NCBI GenBank assembly: GCA_030783905.1
Contig: JAQAHH010000009.1
Coordinates: 1 to 64,000, forward strand
Direction of reading: 5' to 3'
Length of the DNA: 64,000 nt
Source of the DNA: Bisgaard Taxon 45
GTDB taxonomy: Bacteria > Pseudomonadota > Gammaproteobacteria > Enterobacterales > Pasteurellaceae
A model generated the notes under the pieces. It searched no databases. It saw only the letters and a list, made by a program, of their open reading frames with translations, and had not been told where the DNA came from. Position numbers and translations under genes: made by a program. This document shows, piece after piece, positions 9,722 through 19,889 of this stretch; position 1 is the first letter of the stretch; each line of letters begins with the position of its first letter.

Positions 9722-10675
9722 ATGTCCTTGAGTGAAAGTGTGAATGCGCCTTTTGCTGGGCTTGTCGCACAGAGTGCTAAAATGCAGAATCTGGTTGCTC
9801 AAGCAATGAAATTTGCGATGAGTGATGCACCATTATTAATTCAAGGTGAAACGGGTACTGGAAAAGATCGGATTGCCAAATTATGTCATCTTGCTAGTCC
9901 TCGCCGTCATCATAAATTCATTGCGGTTAATTGTGCTGGCTTGCCTACACAGGATGCGGAAAGTGAAATGTTTGGTCGCCGTGAGCAAGAGACAGAATAT
10001 GTGGGCTTTTTTGAGTACGCAGAGGGCGGAACCGTCTTATTAGATAGCGTGGCTGAATTGTCCCTTGAGTTACAAGCCAAATTATTGCGTTTTTTAAACG
10101 ATGGCACCTTTCGTCGCGTTGGCGAAGAGAAAGAACACTACGCGAATGTTCGAGTGATCTGTACTTCTCAAGTGCCTTTGCAATATTATGTGGATAAAGG
10201 CAAAATGCGAAGCGACTTATTTCATCGTTTAAATGTGTTAACGCTTAATATACCGCCATTACGTGAGCGCCAAGAAGACTTACCTGATTTAGTGAACGTA
10301 TTTGTACACCAAATTAGTCAAGAATTGGCGATGCCAATACCGCACTTTGATACACATTTTATTCAATATTTACAAGGTTATCCGTGGACCGGTAATGTAC
10401 GGGAATTATATAATGCATTATATCGTGCCTGCTCGTTGGCGGGGGAGGGGAAACTGAGCATTGAAGGGCTAAATTTGATCGAGCAAGATGTCATGCCTGT
10501 GACGTTAGAACAATTTAGCAACCAAACTTTAGAAGAAATCATGAGCAACTTTGAGGCAACAGTCTTACGGAAATTTTATGAGCAATACCCCAGTACCCGC
10601 AAATTAGCTACGCGTTTAGGCGTTTCCCATACCGCGATTGCCAATAAGTTACGACAATATGGTATCAATAAATAA
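9722..10675 (+). CDS. tyrR: TyrR, aromatic amino acid regulator (short form)
   Basis: Regulator of aromatic amino acid genes. It holds the central AAA+ domain with Walker A GETGTGKD (near residue 42), the box GGTVLLDSV, and WTGNVREL, followed by a C-terminal helix-turn-helix (TRKLATRLGVSHTAIANKL). The N-terminal ACT/PAS region of E. coli TyrR is absent, as known for the Haemophilus protein of about the same size, so 317 residues is a family feature and not a truncation. A TGTAAA half-site at 9638 hints at self-control, but its partner is poor. The start has GAGGAAATGTT upstream. Confidence 0.92.
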   Translation: MSLSESVNAPFAGLVAQSAKMQNLVAQAMKFAMSDAPLLIQGETGTGKDRIAKLCHLASPRRHHKFIAVNCAGLPTQDAESEMFGRREQETEYVGFFEYAEGGTVLLDSVAELSLELQAKLLRFLNDGTFRRVGEEKEHYANVRVICTSQVPLQYYVDKGKMRSDLFHRLNVLTLNIPPLRERQEDLPDLVNVFVHQISQELAMPIPHFDTHFIQYLQGYPWTGNVRELYNALYRACSLAGEGKLSIEGLNLIEQDVMPVTLEQFSNQTLEEIMSNFEATVLRKFYEQYPSTRKLATRLGVSHTAIANKLRQYGINK

Positions 10676-10680
10676 GATGA

Positions 10681-10715
10681 AAAAGGACAAATTTGTATTT
10701 GTCCTTTTCTTTTTG
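10681..10715 (+). terminator. Terminator after tyrR (may serve hflX too)
   Basis: The arms AAAAGGACAAAT and TTTGTCCTTTTC form a long hairpin directly after the tyrR stop, followed by TTTTTG. The A-rich left side makes it usable from the minus strand as well, where hflX ends at 10729. Confidence 0.88.
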
Positions 10716-10728
10716 TGACTTCACCTAG

Positions 10729-12075
10729 TTAACTCATAAAGGTGACGAGCGCGGGAAATTGCTTCAATAATTTTAGCCAAGCGATTTTATCAATGCGAAT
10801 GGTTAATAAGAATTCCCCGTTTTCATTAATCTGTTCATGCTGAATACAATCCTGTTGGTATAAAGCATGACGTATTTTGCCACTGTGAACTGGTAGGGTT
10901 AGATTTAAATCGACAATCTCATTTTTTAAACGCAAACGGATGGCATCTAATAATAAATGCAGTCCACAACCTGTTTGTGCAGACATGTAAACCGCGATAG
11001 GGCGCTGTTCTTGGTCATATTCAATATGCGGTTCGATGTTATCCAGTTGATCAATTTTGTTATAGACCAACAAGGTTGGAATATCGCTAGCATTAATTTC
11101 ACTCAATACCGTTTCAACGGCGTGAATATTCTCTAATTTACGCGGATCAGCACTATCAATGACATGTAATAAAAGCGAAGCTTCGGTTGTTTCTTGGAGT
11201 GTCGATTTGAATGCGGAAACTAAATCGTGAGGTAAATGACGGATAAAGCCTACTGTATCTGCCAGAATCGTGGTCCCTACATCTTGGATTGGCAAGCGAC
11301 GTAAAGTCGGGTCGAGTGTGGCGAAAAGCTGATCTGCCGCATAGACATTGGCTTGGGTAATGAAATTAAACAATGTTGATTTTCCCGCATTGGTATAGCC
11401 TACCAAAGAAATCGTCGGGATATCCGCTTTTTGCCTTGTTTGGCGGTTTTGACGGCGTTGTTTTTCTACTTTGACTAACCGGCTTTGAAGCTGAGCAATG
11501 CGCACTTTAATTAAACGGCGATCCGTTTCTAATTGTGTTTCACCGGGGCCACGTAGGCCTACTGCTCCTTTTTGTTGATCGAGCCCTGTTTTTCTACGCA
11601 CAAGACGAGTCGATAAATGCTTAAGCTGAGCCAATTCAACTTGTAATTTACCTTCATGTGAACGTGCTCTTTGAGCAAAAATATCCAAAATCAATCCAGT
11701 TCGATCCACAACGCGACATTGACAGAGACTTTCTAAATTACGAGTTTGTGCAGGTGTTAAAGTATGGTTGACTAAGACGACATCCGCTTGCGTATTTTGC
11801 ACCGCTTCTGCGATTTCTTCCGCTTTGCCTTGTCCGACAAAATATTTGGCTTGTGGAGTGTGACGAGTGCTCGTGATAATGGACAGAATATCAACGTTAG
11901 CTGATTTGGCTAAGAGTTTGAACTCTAGCAGGTCATCATCATTGCGATCTTGTGCCAAAAAACAATGAACAATGATCGCTCGATCAAAAGGAGCGTCAGA
12001 ATGTTGGGAGGAGAATGAAGAAAGTGCGGTCGATTCATTCTGAATATCTACCGCACTTGCAATAAATGTGTTCAA
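10729..12075 (-). CDS. hflX: HflX, ribosome-associated GTPase
   Basis: GTPase that splits stalled or heat-damaged ribosomes. The N-terminal HflX domain contains the glycine-rich segment [15 protein letters not shown]. The G domain shows [11 protein letters not shown] (G1), DTVGF (G3) and NKID (G4). 448 residues. It follows hfq by seven bases. The first codons contain two opposed DNA uptake signals (12022-12030 and 12050-12058), which encode part of the variable N-terminal tail. It is the last gene of the tsaE-amiB-mutL-miaA-hfq-hflX cluster. Confidence 0.96.
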   Translation of the reverse strand: MNTFIASAVDIQNESTALSSFSSQHSDAPFDRAIIVHCFLAQDRNDDDLLEFKLLAKSANVDILSIITSTRHTPQAKYFVGQGKAEEIAEAVQNTQADVVLVNHTLTPAQTRNLESLCQCRVVDRTGLILDIFAQRARSHEGKLQVELAQLKHLSTRLVRRKTGLDQQKGAVGLRGPGETQLETDRRLIKVRIAQLQSRLVKVEKQRRQNRQTRQKADIPTISLVGYTNAGKSTLFNFITQANVYAADQLFATLDPTLRRLPIQDVGTTILADTVGFIRHLPHDLVSAFKSTLQETTEASLLLHVIDSADPRKLENIHAVETVLSEINASDIPTLLVYNKIDQLDNIEPHIEYDQEQRPIAVYMSAQTGCGLHLLLDAIRLRLKNEIVDLNLTLPVHSGKIRHALYQQDCIQHEQINENGEFLLTIRIDKIAWLKLLKQFPALVTFMS

Positions 12076-12082
12076 CTTGAAA

Positions 12083-12496
<414 letters not shown>

Positions 12497-12503
12497 TTAT
12501 TTT

Positions 12504-13454
12504 TTAACCCTTTGAATGACTTATCTTCGTTACAGCGTGAATAATCGTTTGTTTGGCATTGTCGATGGCTAAACTATCTAGCCATTCAATTGGATATTTC
12601 CATCCACGTAGCCAAGTGATTTGACGTTTCGCCAACTGCCGTGTCGCACAAATACCACGGAAAACCATTTCATCATGATCATAATCGCCACGTAAATATT
12701 CCCACATTTGTCGGTAGCCCACACAACGCATAGAAGGCAGATCCAAATGTAAATCTTCACGTTGATAAAGTGGTTCGACTTCTTGTTGGAACCCTTGTTG
12801 GATCATTTTATGAAAACGCAATGCAATGCGCTCATGTAAGATTGTACGATCTTTTGGTGCAATGGCGAATTGCAGAATTTGGTAGGGAAGGCTTTCACCT
12901 TTTTGCTTACTTAGTTCAGTAAGGGATTTCCCCGTTAAATAGAACACTTCTAGCGCGCGATTGATACGTTGTGAATCATTAGGGTTAATACGCTGGGCTG
13001 AAATAGGATCGATTTTAGTCAGTTCTTGATGCAATGTCGCCCATCCTAGTTGTTGGGCTTTTTCTTCAATGTCTGACCGCACTTTTTCATCTGCAGAAGG
13101 TAACGGAGAAAGTCCTTCTAATAAGGCTTTGTAGTATAACATCGTTCCACCAACCAAAAGTGGGATTTTGCCAGCCGCAACAATGTCTGCCATTTCCCGT
13201 AGTGCATCTTGGCGAAAATTGGCTGCGGAGTAGCTTTCTGCCGGATCACAAATATCAATTAAACGATGAGGGGCTAAGGCAAGTTCTCTCGCAGTCGGTT
13301 TAGCGGTACCAATATCCATTCCCCGATAAATTAAGGCAGAATCAACACTGATGACTTCAACGGGGAGCGTTTGACGTAGCTGAATAGCGAGGTCCGTTTT
13401 TCCTGAAGCGGTGGGACCCATTAAAAAAATGGCAGTAGGTGTTGTTAAAGGCAT
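12504..13454 (-). CDS. miaA: MiaA, tRNA dimethylallyltransferase
   Basis: Transfers a dimethylallyl group to A37 of tRNAs reading UNN codons. The P-loop is [11 protein letters not shown] (near residue 13), the family segment [18 protein letters not shown] follows, and DIGTAKP and RDALREM are conserved. The start is set at MPLTTPT (316 residues), four bases after the mutL stop; the longer frame to 13496 would overlap mutL. Its position between mutL and hfq is the same as in E. coli. Confidence 0.96.
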   Translation of the reverse strand: MPLTTPTAIFLMGPTASGKTDLAIQLRQTLPVEVISVDSALIYRGMDIGTAKPTARELALAPHRLIDICDPAESYSAANFRQDALREMADIVAAGKIPLLVGGTMLYYKALLEGLSPLPSADEKVRSDIEEKAQQLGWATLHQELTKIDPISAQRINPNDSQRINRALEVFYLTGKSLTELSKQKGESLPYQILQFAIAPKDRTILHERIALRFHKMIQQGFQQEVEPLYQREDLHLDLPSMRCVGYRQMWEYLRGDYDHDEMVFRGICATRQLAKRQITWLRGWKYPIEWLDSLAIDNAKQTIIHAVTKISHSKG

Positions 13455-13458
13455 GTGA

Positions 13459-15318
13459 TTACATTTTTTCCAAATAAGATTGCCAATCAAGTTCAATGAA
13501 TAAGTCAGCTAATCGTGCTGATTGTTGCTGATTAAGTAGCTGTTCTGTTTCGGTGAGTAAGGTGACGGCATCGGCATACACCGTGATTGTGTCTAACTCA
13601 ATTCCCTCACCAAGTGCGGTTAAAAAAGCAAGAAATGTATCTAATGCTTGTGATAATAAATGAATGACACATCGCTGTAAATTTTGTTGACGTAAACAGG
13701 TTGGTACACGACTTAGCGTAATGCGTTGTTGCGCGAGGTTTTCATGAAATTCAAAGCCGATTTGAGTAAAAAAGGCTTTTTGTTGTTGCCAGTAAGCCAG
13801 TTGTTGTGCGTTTAATCGAAAGACGACCGGAATGAGTAAAGGTTGCTGCGGTATAGACTCACGTTGTAAACTTAGCTCAATTTTTAAACGCTGTAATTGG
13901 CGTAAAGGTAATAAATAAAACTGTTGCTGCCGTTGCAATAGCAACGCTTTGTTTTCGACTAAGGCAAGTGCTTTTAAAACAGAAGAAAGTGGTCTTGCTG
14001 GGCAGTTTTTATCTTCTTTGGGCAAAGTTGTCACACTATCGCGATTGGATAACAACGTAGCATAAATACGTTGTTCGCTCTTGCTTGGATGGGGAGCAGG
14101 GCGATTGAGCGAAAAGTGCGGTCTAGTTTGTGCTTTTTGGGAACTTTTTTGAATAGAATGAGACGACAATGGTCTTGGTGGTGCCACAAAAATATTTTGT
14201 CCTGCCGAGGCACGATTCGGTTTGTGATAATTTGAGCGATATTCATACTGCGCTGTTTCTTCTATCTGATCGTTTGCTGATGCAGATGTTTCGACTGCTT
14301 GATATAAATGAGTTTGCTCAGCATGCAGTGCATTACTGATGCCCTGACAAATAAAATCATGCACCAAGCGTTGTTGCTGGAACCGGACTTCATGTTTGGT
14401 TGGATGCACATTCACATCTACATCATTGGGATTTAAATCAATAAACAAGACAAAGGCTGGATACTGGTCGGGACTTAAAAAATCCGCATAAGCTTGGCGA
14501 ATCGCATGGTTAATAATTTTATCTCGCACCATTCTACCGTTAATATAGCAATAGCTTAAATCATTTTGTGTCCGCACAAATGATGGTTGTGCCACCCAAC
14601 CAGACAAATGTAAATCATCATGTTTCCAATCAATTTCAAGTGCATGTTGGACAAATTCATCCCCACAAATAGCGGCTACACGTTTTAACTTTTGAGTCCG
14701 ATCATGAGCACTGCGATATTGTCGAACGATTTTCCCATTATGAGTGAGAGTAAAGGCAATATGAGGTTTGGCTAAGGCGATACGGCGAACAACCTCATCA
14801 ATATGGGTAAATTCTGTTTTATCAGTACGCAGAAACTTACGACGGGCAGGTGTATTAAAAAATAACGTTGCGACTTCAACGGTCGTTCCAACAGGGTGAG
14901 AGGCTGGTTGCAAGGTGGTTTCCATATCCCGTCCTTGCGCATAGACTTGCCAAGCTTCATTTTGGGTTGCTGGGCGAGAAGTCAATGTTAAACGTGAAAC
15001 AGAGCTAATACTAGCGAGTGCTTCCCCACGAAAACCCAAGCTTAAAATATTATCCAGATCCGCTAGAGTGGCAATTTTGCTGGTGGCATGACGTGCCAAT
15101 GCAAGACTTAACTCTTCTTTAGCAATACCAATACCATTATCTCGGATACGAATTAATGTACTTCCACCGTTTTCAATATCAATTTGAATACGTGTGGCAC
15201 CTGCATCTAAACTATTTTCGACCAATTCTTTCACTACTGACGCAGGGCGTTCCACCACTTCTCCGGCAGCGATTTGGTTAGCGAGCTGAGGTGAAAGGAC
15301 TTTAATGGTCATATTCAT
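13459..15318 (-). CDS. mutL: MutL, DNA mismatch repair protein
   Basis: Mismatch-repair matchmaker between MutS and MutH. The N-terminal GHKL ATPase motifs are [17 protein letters not shown] and FRGEALASI; the transducer segment includes [12 protein letters not shown] variable linker spans about residues 335-430. The C-terminal dimerisation domain lacks the DQHAxxE endonuclease motif, as expected in bacteria that use MutH. 619 residues from the first methionine (617 from the second, MTIKVLS, which fits the family start better). It overlaps amiB by four bases. Two uptake signals lie inside (13612, 14114). Confidence 0.96.
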   Translation of the reverse strand: MNMTIKVLSPQLANQIAAGEVVERPASVVKELVENSLDAGATRIQIDIENGGSTLIRIRDNGIGIAKEELSLALARHATSKIATLADLDNILSLGFRGEALASISSVSRLTLTSRPATQNEAWQVYAQGRDMETTLQPASHPVGTTVEVATLFFNTPARRKFLRTDKTEFTHIDEVVRRIALAKPHIAFTLTHNGKIVRQYRSAHDRTQKLKRVAAICGDEFVQHALEIDWKHDDLHLSGWVAQPSFVRTQNDLSYCYINGRMVRDKIINHAIRQAYADFLSPDQYPAFVLFIDLNPNDVDVNVHPTKHEVRFQQQRLVHDFICQGISNALHAEQTHLYQAVETSASANDQIEETAQYEYRSNYHKPNRASAGQNIFVAPPRPLSSHSIQKSSQKAQTRPHFSLNRPAPHPSKSEQRIYATLLSNRDSVTTLPKEDKNCPARPLSSVLKALALVENKALLLQRQQQFYLLPLRQLQRLKIELSLQRESIPQQPLLIPVVFRLNAQQLAYWQQQKAFFTQIGFEFHENLAQQRITLSRVPTCLRQQNLQRCVIHLLSQALDTFLAFLTALGEGIELDTITVYADAVTLLTETEQLLNQQQSARLADLFIELDWQSYLEKM

Positions 15319-16547
15319 TCATCTCTCAACTTAATTTTTTGTCCCGTTAAGACTTTCCCATTTTTCAACTGTGGATTTAATTTTAATAGTTGATTTGGTG
15401 AAATATGATATTCCCTGGCAATCGCGTAGAGTGTTTGCCCTTTTTTCACGATATGGTATTTAGGCAATTTTTTGTTTGATTCTGGGGTTGTTTTATTTAA
15501 TACCTTGCTTTTTGTTTCTGTCCCTTTAGTTGTTTTGAGGGGCGCATGTTTGTCGGCTACTTTTCCATTTGTTGGAATTTTTAAGGTTTCACCAATCCAT
15601 AATTCACGTCGTTTTAATTTATTGAGTGTCAAGATATCATTTACTTTCACACCATATTTGCGTGCAATACCTGTGAGGTTTTCACCTGCTTTAACTTTAT
15701 GACGCAGTCCACTGTCTGCTAATATGGTTTGTGTTGGGGTGTTTTCTACCTTCGCTGGAGCTTTCGTTTTCGGTTCATTGGCAACCGATTTTTTGCGGTA
15801 TTCCACTAAGCTTTCGTAAATCATATAAGCCACTTTTTTACGATAAGCTAAGGTGCTGAGTTTTTTCTCTTCATCGACGTTCGAGAGAAAACCCGTTTCC
15901 ACTAGGATAGAAGGTATATCCGGCGAGCGTAGCACCCCAAGACTAGCGTGTTGTGGAGTACTTCGATTTAAGGTCGTAATTTTTGCAAAGCGTTTTAAGA
16001 CAATAGAACCGAGTTCATAACCGACCCGTTGGCTGTGACCAAATTGAAGATCTAAAACGGTTTGATCCAAATATTTTTCATTGTGTGAGGCTAAAACCAT
16101 GCCCGCTCCACCAAGCAGTTCAGAACGTTTTTCATGATCTTCTAACCATTGTCCCATCTCACTGTTTGCACGACGATTAGAGAGCACCCAAACAGATGCA
16201 CCGCGTAATAGTGGCGATAAATTGGAATCTGCATGGATTGAGATTAAGAGGTTAGCTTTGTGTTTACGTGCAATTTCAGAACGTTTTGGCACAGAAATAA
16301 AATAATCACCTGTACGTGTGAGAACCCCTTTGAAGTGAGGATCTTTATCAAGTAACAGTTTCAGTTCTCTGGCAATAGAAAGCGTCACGTTTTTTTCATA
16401 CATTTTTAATTGACGGCTAATGGCGCCTGGATCCGTACCACCATGACCGGGATCAATGGCAATCGTCCACACATTATTGGCGAATAATGGGCTTGAAATA
16501 AAAAACAAAGCTGTAAAGAAAAGCGATATAAAACGATATTTTTTCAT
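15315..16547 (-). CDS. amiB: AmiB-type N-acetylmuramoyl-L-alanine amidase
   Basis: Periplasmic zinc amidase that cleaves septal peptidoglycan during cell separation. A signal peptide is visible ([17 protein letters not shown]). The amidase_3 domain has the zinc ligands in [12 protein letters not shown], the glutamate in KMYEKNV, the histidine in ISIHAD, and the catalytic glutamate in [10 protein letters not shown]. The C-terminal half carries two LysM peptidoglycan-binding modules, beginning at [12 protein letters not shown] and [13 protein letters not shown]. 410 residues. It starts 13 bases after the tsaE stop. Confidence 0.95.
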   Translation of the reverse strand: MKKYRFISLFFTALFFISSPLFANNVWTIAIDPGHGGTDPGAISRQLKMYEKNVTLSIARELKLLLDKDPHFKGVLTRTGDYFISVPKRSEIARKHKANLLISIHADSNLSPLLRGASVWVLSNRRANSEMGQWLEDHEKRSELLGGAGMVLASHNEKYLDQTVLDLQFGHSQRVGYELGSIVLKRFAKITTLNRSTPQHASLGVLRSPDIPSILVETGFLSNVDEEKKLSTLAYRKKVAYMIYESLVEYRKKSVANEPKTKAPAKVENTPTQTILADSGLRHKVKAGENLTGIARKYGVKVNDILTLNKLKRRELWIGETLKIPTNGKVADKHAPLKTTKGTETKSKVLNKTTPESNKKLPKYHIVKKGQTLYAIAREYHISPNQLLKLNPQLKNGKVLTGQKIKLRDE

Positions 16548-16560
16548 TATGCTATATGAT

Positions 16561-17049
16561 TTAGGCTGTTTTTAGTTGTGTGATAATTTTTTCACCGAGT
16601 GGAGAATTCGCGATTAACTCAATGTTTCTTGCACTGTCAACATAGTGAATATGGATAAGTAAGTCTGCAGCAGAAAGCATCTCTTGTCCTTTTTCTGCCC
16701 ATTCGATTAAGCATAAGCTATTCGCATTAAAATAGTCTCGGATCCCCATAAACTCTAATTCTTCTGGATCGCTGAGACGATATAAATCGAAATGATAGAC
16801 AGTTTTCTTCGGTAATTGATATTCTTCCACTAATGTATAAGTCGGGCTTTTTACGTTACCTTGATGACCTAATGCTTGAATAATCCCACGACTTAAAGTC
16901 GTTTTCCCCGCACCTAGCTCGCCGTTCAGATAAACTGTTATGGCTTTGTTGCTATCAACGTTATTGATAGCTTCAACAATACGATGCCCAAATTGGCACA
17001 TCGCGCTTTCATTTGGAATGAATTGGGAATAGTGTGAAACGTCAGTCAT
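16561..17049 (-). CDS. tsaE: TsaE, tRNA t6A biosynthesis ATPase
   Basis: ATPase needed for the N6-threonylcarbamoyladenosine modification of tRNA, working with TsaB and TsaD. Walker A is GELGAGKTT (near residue 46), followed by the family segment [12 protein letters not shown], then FDLYRL and the aspartate/glutamate pair in LIEWAEKG. 162 residues. First gene of the minus-strand cluster that continues with amiB and mutL. Confidence 0.96.
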   Translation of the reverse strand: MTDVSHYSQFIPNESAMCQFGHRIVEAINNVDSNKAITVYLNGELGAGKTTLSRGIIQALGHQGNVKSPTYTLVEEYQLPKKTVYHFDLYRLSDPEELEFMGIRDYFNANSLCLIEWAEKGQEMLSAADLLIHIHYVDSARNIELIANSPLGEKIITQLKTA

Positions 17050-17193
17050 GAATGTCTTTTTATCACTAAGTTAGCTGTTAAAACGAACCAAAATTGTACC
17101 TTACTTTTCATGGATAACATAGCCTAAAAGCAAATTTTATGAGCCAAAAAACAGTTAAGAAAAAAGTGGTGATTGTGATTTGAAATGAAAATT

Positions 17194-17269
17194 TGGAGCG
17201 GGAAACGAGGCTCGAACTCGCGACCCCAACCTTGGCAAGGTTGTGCTCTACCAACTGAGCTATTCCCGC
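17194..17269 (-). tRNA. glyV: tRNA-Gly (GCC), copy 1
   Basis: Read on the minus strand: acceptor GCGGGAA, D-arm AGCTCAGTTGGTAGAGC, anticodon loop with GCC between the arms AACCT and AGGTT, T-arm with GTTCGAGCC, and encoded CCA. 76 nucleotides, nearly identical to E. coli tRNA-Gly(GCC). The anticodon reads GGC and GGU. The gene symbol is taken by analogy. Confidence 0.96.
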
Positions 17270-17299
17270 AGAGAAAATGTTATTAATGTAGTGAAATAT

Positions 17300-17375
17300 T
17301 GGAGCGGGAAACGAGGCTCGAACTCGCGACCCCAACCTTGGCAAGGTTGTGCTCTACCAACTGAGCTATTCCCGC
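17300..17375 (-). tRNA. glyV: tRNA-Gly (GCC), copy 2
   Basis: Identical over all 76 bases to the copy 30 bases downstream, including the encoded CCA. The two are surely transcribed together from a promoter beyond 17375. A tandem pair suggests a recent duplication kept by gene conversion or a demand for glycine tRNA. Confidence 0.96.
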
Positions 17376-17583
17376 AACTATTTCGCGCTGTTTAACAGCG
17401 ACAGGCGGACATTATACGAAAAAAATGCTCGGGTGCAAGAGTAAAATGTGAAAAAAAATAGCGATTGCTTGGATAATCAACAGTTTGGGAATTTATTCAA
17501 CAATATGTAGTGTTGTGCGATGTCACTTTTTGTGATGTTGCTCTGCAACCCTTTACAATTGTCTTTTGTGCAACAATAGGACA
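17376..17583. other. Non-coding spacer with two small hairpins
   Basis: The spacer between orn and the tRNA pair must hold the tRNA promoter near 17380-17450. Around 17523-17549 two small hairpins follow each other: TCAC-TTTTT-GTGA and GTTGC-TCT-GCAAC. No open frame or known RNA is recognised. Confidence 0.35.
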
Positions 17584-17626
17584 AGAAAGAAGTGACGTTT
17601 AGGTAAACTACTCGTCACTTCTTTCT
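17584..17626 (-). terminator. Terminator after orn
   Basis: The 14-bp perfect stem AGAAAGAAGTGACG / CGTCACTTCTTTCT (17584-17597 and 17613-17626) lies directly past the orn stop, with a T-rich run on the minus strand. Confidence 0.8.
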
Positions 17627-17628
17627 GT

Positions 17629-18183
17629 TTATTCATTTTTCAAGTTGATAAAATGTTCACGGTAGTAAGCCAATTCAGCGATAGATTCGCGGATATCATC
17701 TAGGGCAAGGTGCGTATTTTTCTTTTGAAAACCTTGTAACACGTCAGGTTTCCAGCGACTGGCTAATTCTTTCAGGGTACTGACATCTACGTGGCGATAA
17801 TGAAAGTAGTCGGCTAATTCTGGCATATATTTGAATAAAAAACGTTTATCTTGCGACACGCTGTTACCACAAATAGGCGAAACGCCTTTCGGCACCCATT
17901 TTTTTAGAAAATCAAGGGTTTGTAGTTCTGCGGCACGCTCAGTTAAACGACTATTTTTTACTCGTTCGACTAAACCGTTTTGGGTATGTGTTTTCATGCA
18001 CCACTCACTCATTTTGGCTAAACATTCATCGGATTGATGAATGGCAATCACAGGACCCTCCGCCAAAATATTGAGATGTTTATCTGTCACAATCGTGGCA
18101 ATCTCAATAATACGTTCACTTTCGGGATCTAATCCGGTCATTTCTAAATCAATCCAAATCAGATTTTGTTTATCTAACTGCAT
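17629..18183 (-). CDS. orn: Oligoribonuclease
   Basis: 3'-5' exonuclease of the DEDDh family that degrades two- to five-nucleotide RNAs to mononucleotides. The active-site blocks are [11 protein letters not shown] (Exo I, near residue 11), [11 protein letters not shown] (Exo II) and [10 protein letters not shown] with downstream [10 protein letters not shown] (Exo III). 184 residues, the normal length. AGGATAG precedes the start. It faces rsgA across about 80 bases. Confidence 0.97.
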   Translation of the reverse strand: MQLDKQNLIWIDLEMTGLDPESERIIEIATIVTDKHLNILAEGPVIAIHQSDECLAKMSEWCMKTHTQNGLVERVKNSRLTERAAELQTLDFLKKWVPKGVSPICGNSVSQDKRFLFKYMPELADYFHYRHVDVSTLKELASRWKPDVLQGFQKKNTHLALDDIRESIAELAYYREHFINLKNE

Positions 18184-18265
18184 AATGCTATCCTATGTTA
18201 ATGATGTACTCGCTATTTTAGCGGAAAATGTGATAAAAAACGACCGCACTTTTAAGGATAAGTCA

Positions 18266-19318
18266 TTGAGTAAACGTAAACTAACGCAAAATCAAAAACG
18301 TCGCATTCAATCCAATAATGAAAAAACCTTACATCGTCATCAACGCCGAGAAAAGAAAGAAATTGATTGGCAAGATGACATGTTAGGTGAATCGCAAGAT
18401 GGTGTTGTCGTGACGCGTTATTCAGTTCATGCTGATGTTGAAAACGCGGCAGGCGAGATTTTTCGTTGCAATTTGCGTCGCACGTTATCCAGTTTAGTGG
18501 TGGGGGACCAGGTTATTTGGCGTAAAGGCAATGCACAATTACAAGGTGTAAGCGGTGTCATTGAGGCGATTAAACCTCGACGTAATGAAATTGCGCGTCC
18601 TGATTATTATGATGGTTTAAAAGTCATTGCAGCGAATATTGATCACATTATTATTGTTTCCTCCGTGTTGCCAACCTTTTCTTTAAATATTATCGATCGT
18701 TACTTAGTGATTTGTGAAAATGCACAGATTCCAGCCGTCATTGTTGTCAATAAGGTAGATTTATTAAATGCGCAGCAAAGGGCTGAAGTAGAAGCTCAGC
18801 TCAGCATTTATCAGCAAATCGGCTATCAAACCATCATGCTATCTGCTTTAACGGGCGAAAATATGGATAAACTGACCGCACTTTTCGATGAAGGAACCTC
18901 TATTTTTGTTGGACAATCTGGTGTGGGAAAATCCAGTTTGATTAATCAAATTTTGCCCGAAGTCAATGCTCAAGTGGGTGATATCAGCGAAAATTCAGGT
19001 TTGGGGCAACATACCACAACTTCTTCACGTTTATATCATTTACGTCAAGGTGGGCAGTTAATTGATTCACCGGGCATTCGTGAGTTTGGTTTATGGCATT
19101 TGGAGCAAGATCAAATCACCCGGGGTTATCGAGAATTTCAATATTTTTTAGGCACTTGTAAGTTCCGCGATTGTAAACATTTAAATGATCCTGGTTGTGC
19201 ATTACGTGAGGCGGTGGAACAAGGTAAAATTCATTCGGTGCGTTTTGCCAATTATCATCGCTTAATTGCTAGTCTTGAAGAAACAAAATCACAACGGCAC
19301 TTCCTGACTGAAAACTAG
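18266..19318 (+). CDS. rsgA: RsgA, ribosome small-subunit GTPase
   Basis: Circularly permuted GTPase that checks late 30S assembly. After an OB-fold domain come NKVDLL (G4), [10 protein letters not shown] (G1), then DSPG (G3), and a C-terminal zinc-finger region ([14 protein letters not shown]). An open frame begins at 18041 but overlaps orn; homology starts at [12 protein letters not shown]. The best start is TTG at 18266, giving 350 residues as in E. coli, with AAGGATAAG just ahead. An uptake signal (18243) sits right before this ribosome site. Another lies in the gene at 18875. Confidence 0.93.
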   Translation: MSKRKLTQNQKRRIQSNNEKTLHRHQRREKKEIDWQDDMLGESQDGVVVTRYSVHADVENAAGEIFRCNLRRTLSSLVVGDQVIWRKGNAQLQGVSGVIEAIKPRRNEIARPDYYDGLKVIAANIDHIIIVSSVLPTFSLNIIDRYLVICENAQIPAVIVVNKVDLLNAQQRAEVEAQLSIYQQIGYQTIMLSALTGENMDKLTALFDEGTSIFVGQSGVGKSSLINQILPEVNAQVGDISENSGLGQHTTTSSRLYHLRQGGQLIDSPGIREFGLWHLEQDQITRGYREFQYFLGTCKFRDCKHLNDPGCALREAVEQGKIHSVRFANYHRLIASLEETKSQRHFLTEN

Positions 19319-19345
19319 TCGTTAATTGAATGTTAAAAATGGATT

Positions 19346-19375
19346 AAAAAACACTCTTTTTGAGTGTTTTTTTGT
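19346..19375 (+). terminator. Terminator after rsgA
   Basis: AAAAACACTC and GAGTGTTTTT form a ten-base stem around a short T loop, followed by more T residues. It lies about 27 bases past the rsgA stop. Confidence 0.88.
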
Positions 19376-19388
19376 GATCTATCTCAAG
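19373..19388 (+). promoter_or_regulatory. Possible CRP site upstream of ptsH
   Basis: TGTGA-TCTATC-TCAAG matches the CRP consensus TGTGA-N6-TCACA in eight of ten core positions. It is about 160 bases before ptsH, and pts operons are commonly CRP-controlled. It overlaps the rsgA terminator tail, so it may be chance. Confidence 0.35.
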
Positions 19389-19548
19389 TTTTTATTTGTT
19401 CAATCTTGATTATTTCACAGCAAGGATTGATACTACCATTCGATTTATTTTTTATTGAAAAATAAATGTATTGTACACAATATAAGCTAGAAAGTCATAA
19501 CCTCGCTTATTCTCACGTTAATTATTCTTTGTTTAATAAGGAAAATAT

Positions 19549-19806
19549 ATGTACTCAAAAGACGTTGAAATTATTGCACCAAATGGATTACATACTCGTC
19601 CTGCGGCACAATTTGTGAAAGAAGCGAAAGCCTTTGCCTCTGATATTACAGTTACTTCTGCGGGGAAAAGTGCAAGTGCGAAAAGTTTGTTTAAATTACA
19701 AACACTGGCACTCAGTCAAGGTACGGTCATTACTATTTCTGCTGAGGGTGAAGACGAGCAAAAAGCCGTTGAACACTTAGTCGAACTTATTCCAACCTTA
19801 GAATAA
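19549..19806 (+). CDS. ptsH: HPr, phosphocarrier protein
   Basis: Small phosphocarrier of the PTS that moves phosphate from enzyme I to the sugar-specific EIIA domains. The active-site histidine lies in [11 protein letters not shown] near residue 15, and the regulatory-site serine region is [12 protein letters not shown]. 85 residues, normal. The start has AAGGAAAA upstream. It is followed by ptsI and crr. A hairpin sits between ptsH and ptsI, which may allow more HPr than enzyme I to be made. Confidence 0.98.
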   Translation: MYSKDVEIIAPNGLHTRPAAQFVKEAKAFASDITVTSAGKSASAKSLFKLQTLALSQGTVITISAEGEDEQKAVEHLVELIPTLE

Positions 19807-19816
19807 TTGATTGTTA

Positions 19817-19842
19817 GCCATAATGTGGATTCACATTATGGC
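19817..19842 (+). terminator. Intercistronic hairpin between ptsH and ptsI
   Basis: GCCATAATGTG and CACATTATGGC form a perfect 11-bp stem with a GATT loop. No T-run follows, so it is more likely an RNA-stabilising or partially attenuating hairpin than a full terminator. This fits the need for more HPr than enzyme I. Confidence 0.7.
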
Positions 19843-19889
19843 GCCCATTTTTCCATCATCACATTTTAATATAGTTCAGAAGGTTACAT

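Noticed and set aside
9722-10675. tyrR as a truncated gene
   Set aside because: The short form without the N-terminal ACT part is the known Haemophilus form; start and ribosome site are intact.
13459-15318. Loss of the endonuclease motif in MutL
   Set aside because: Its absence is normal in organisms that use MutH.
17108-17344. Open frame of 78 codons across the tRNA-Gly genes
   Set aside because: It is antisense-free read-through of the tRNA sequences, not a protein.
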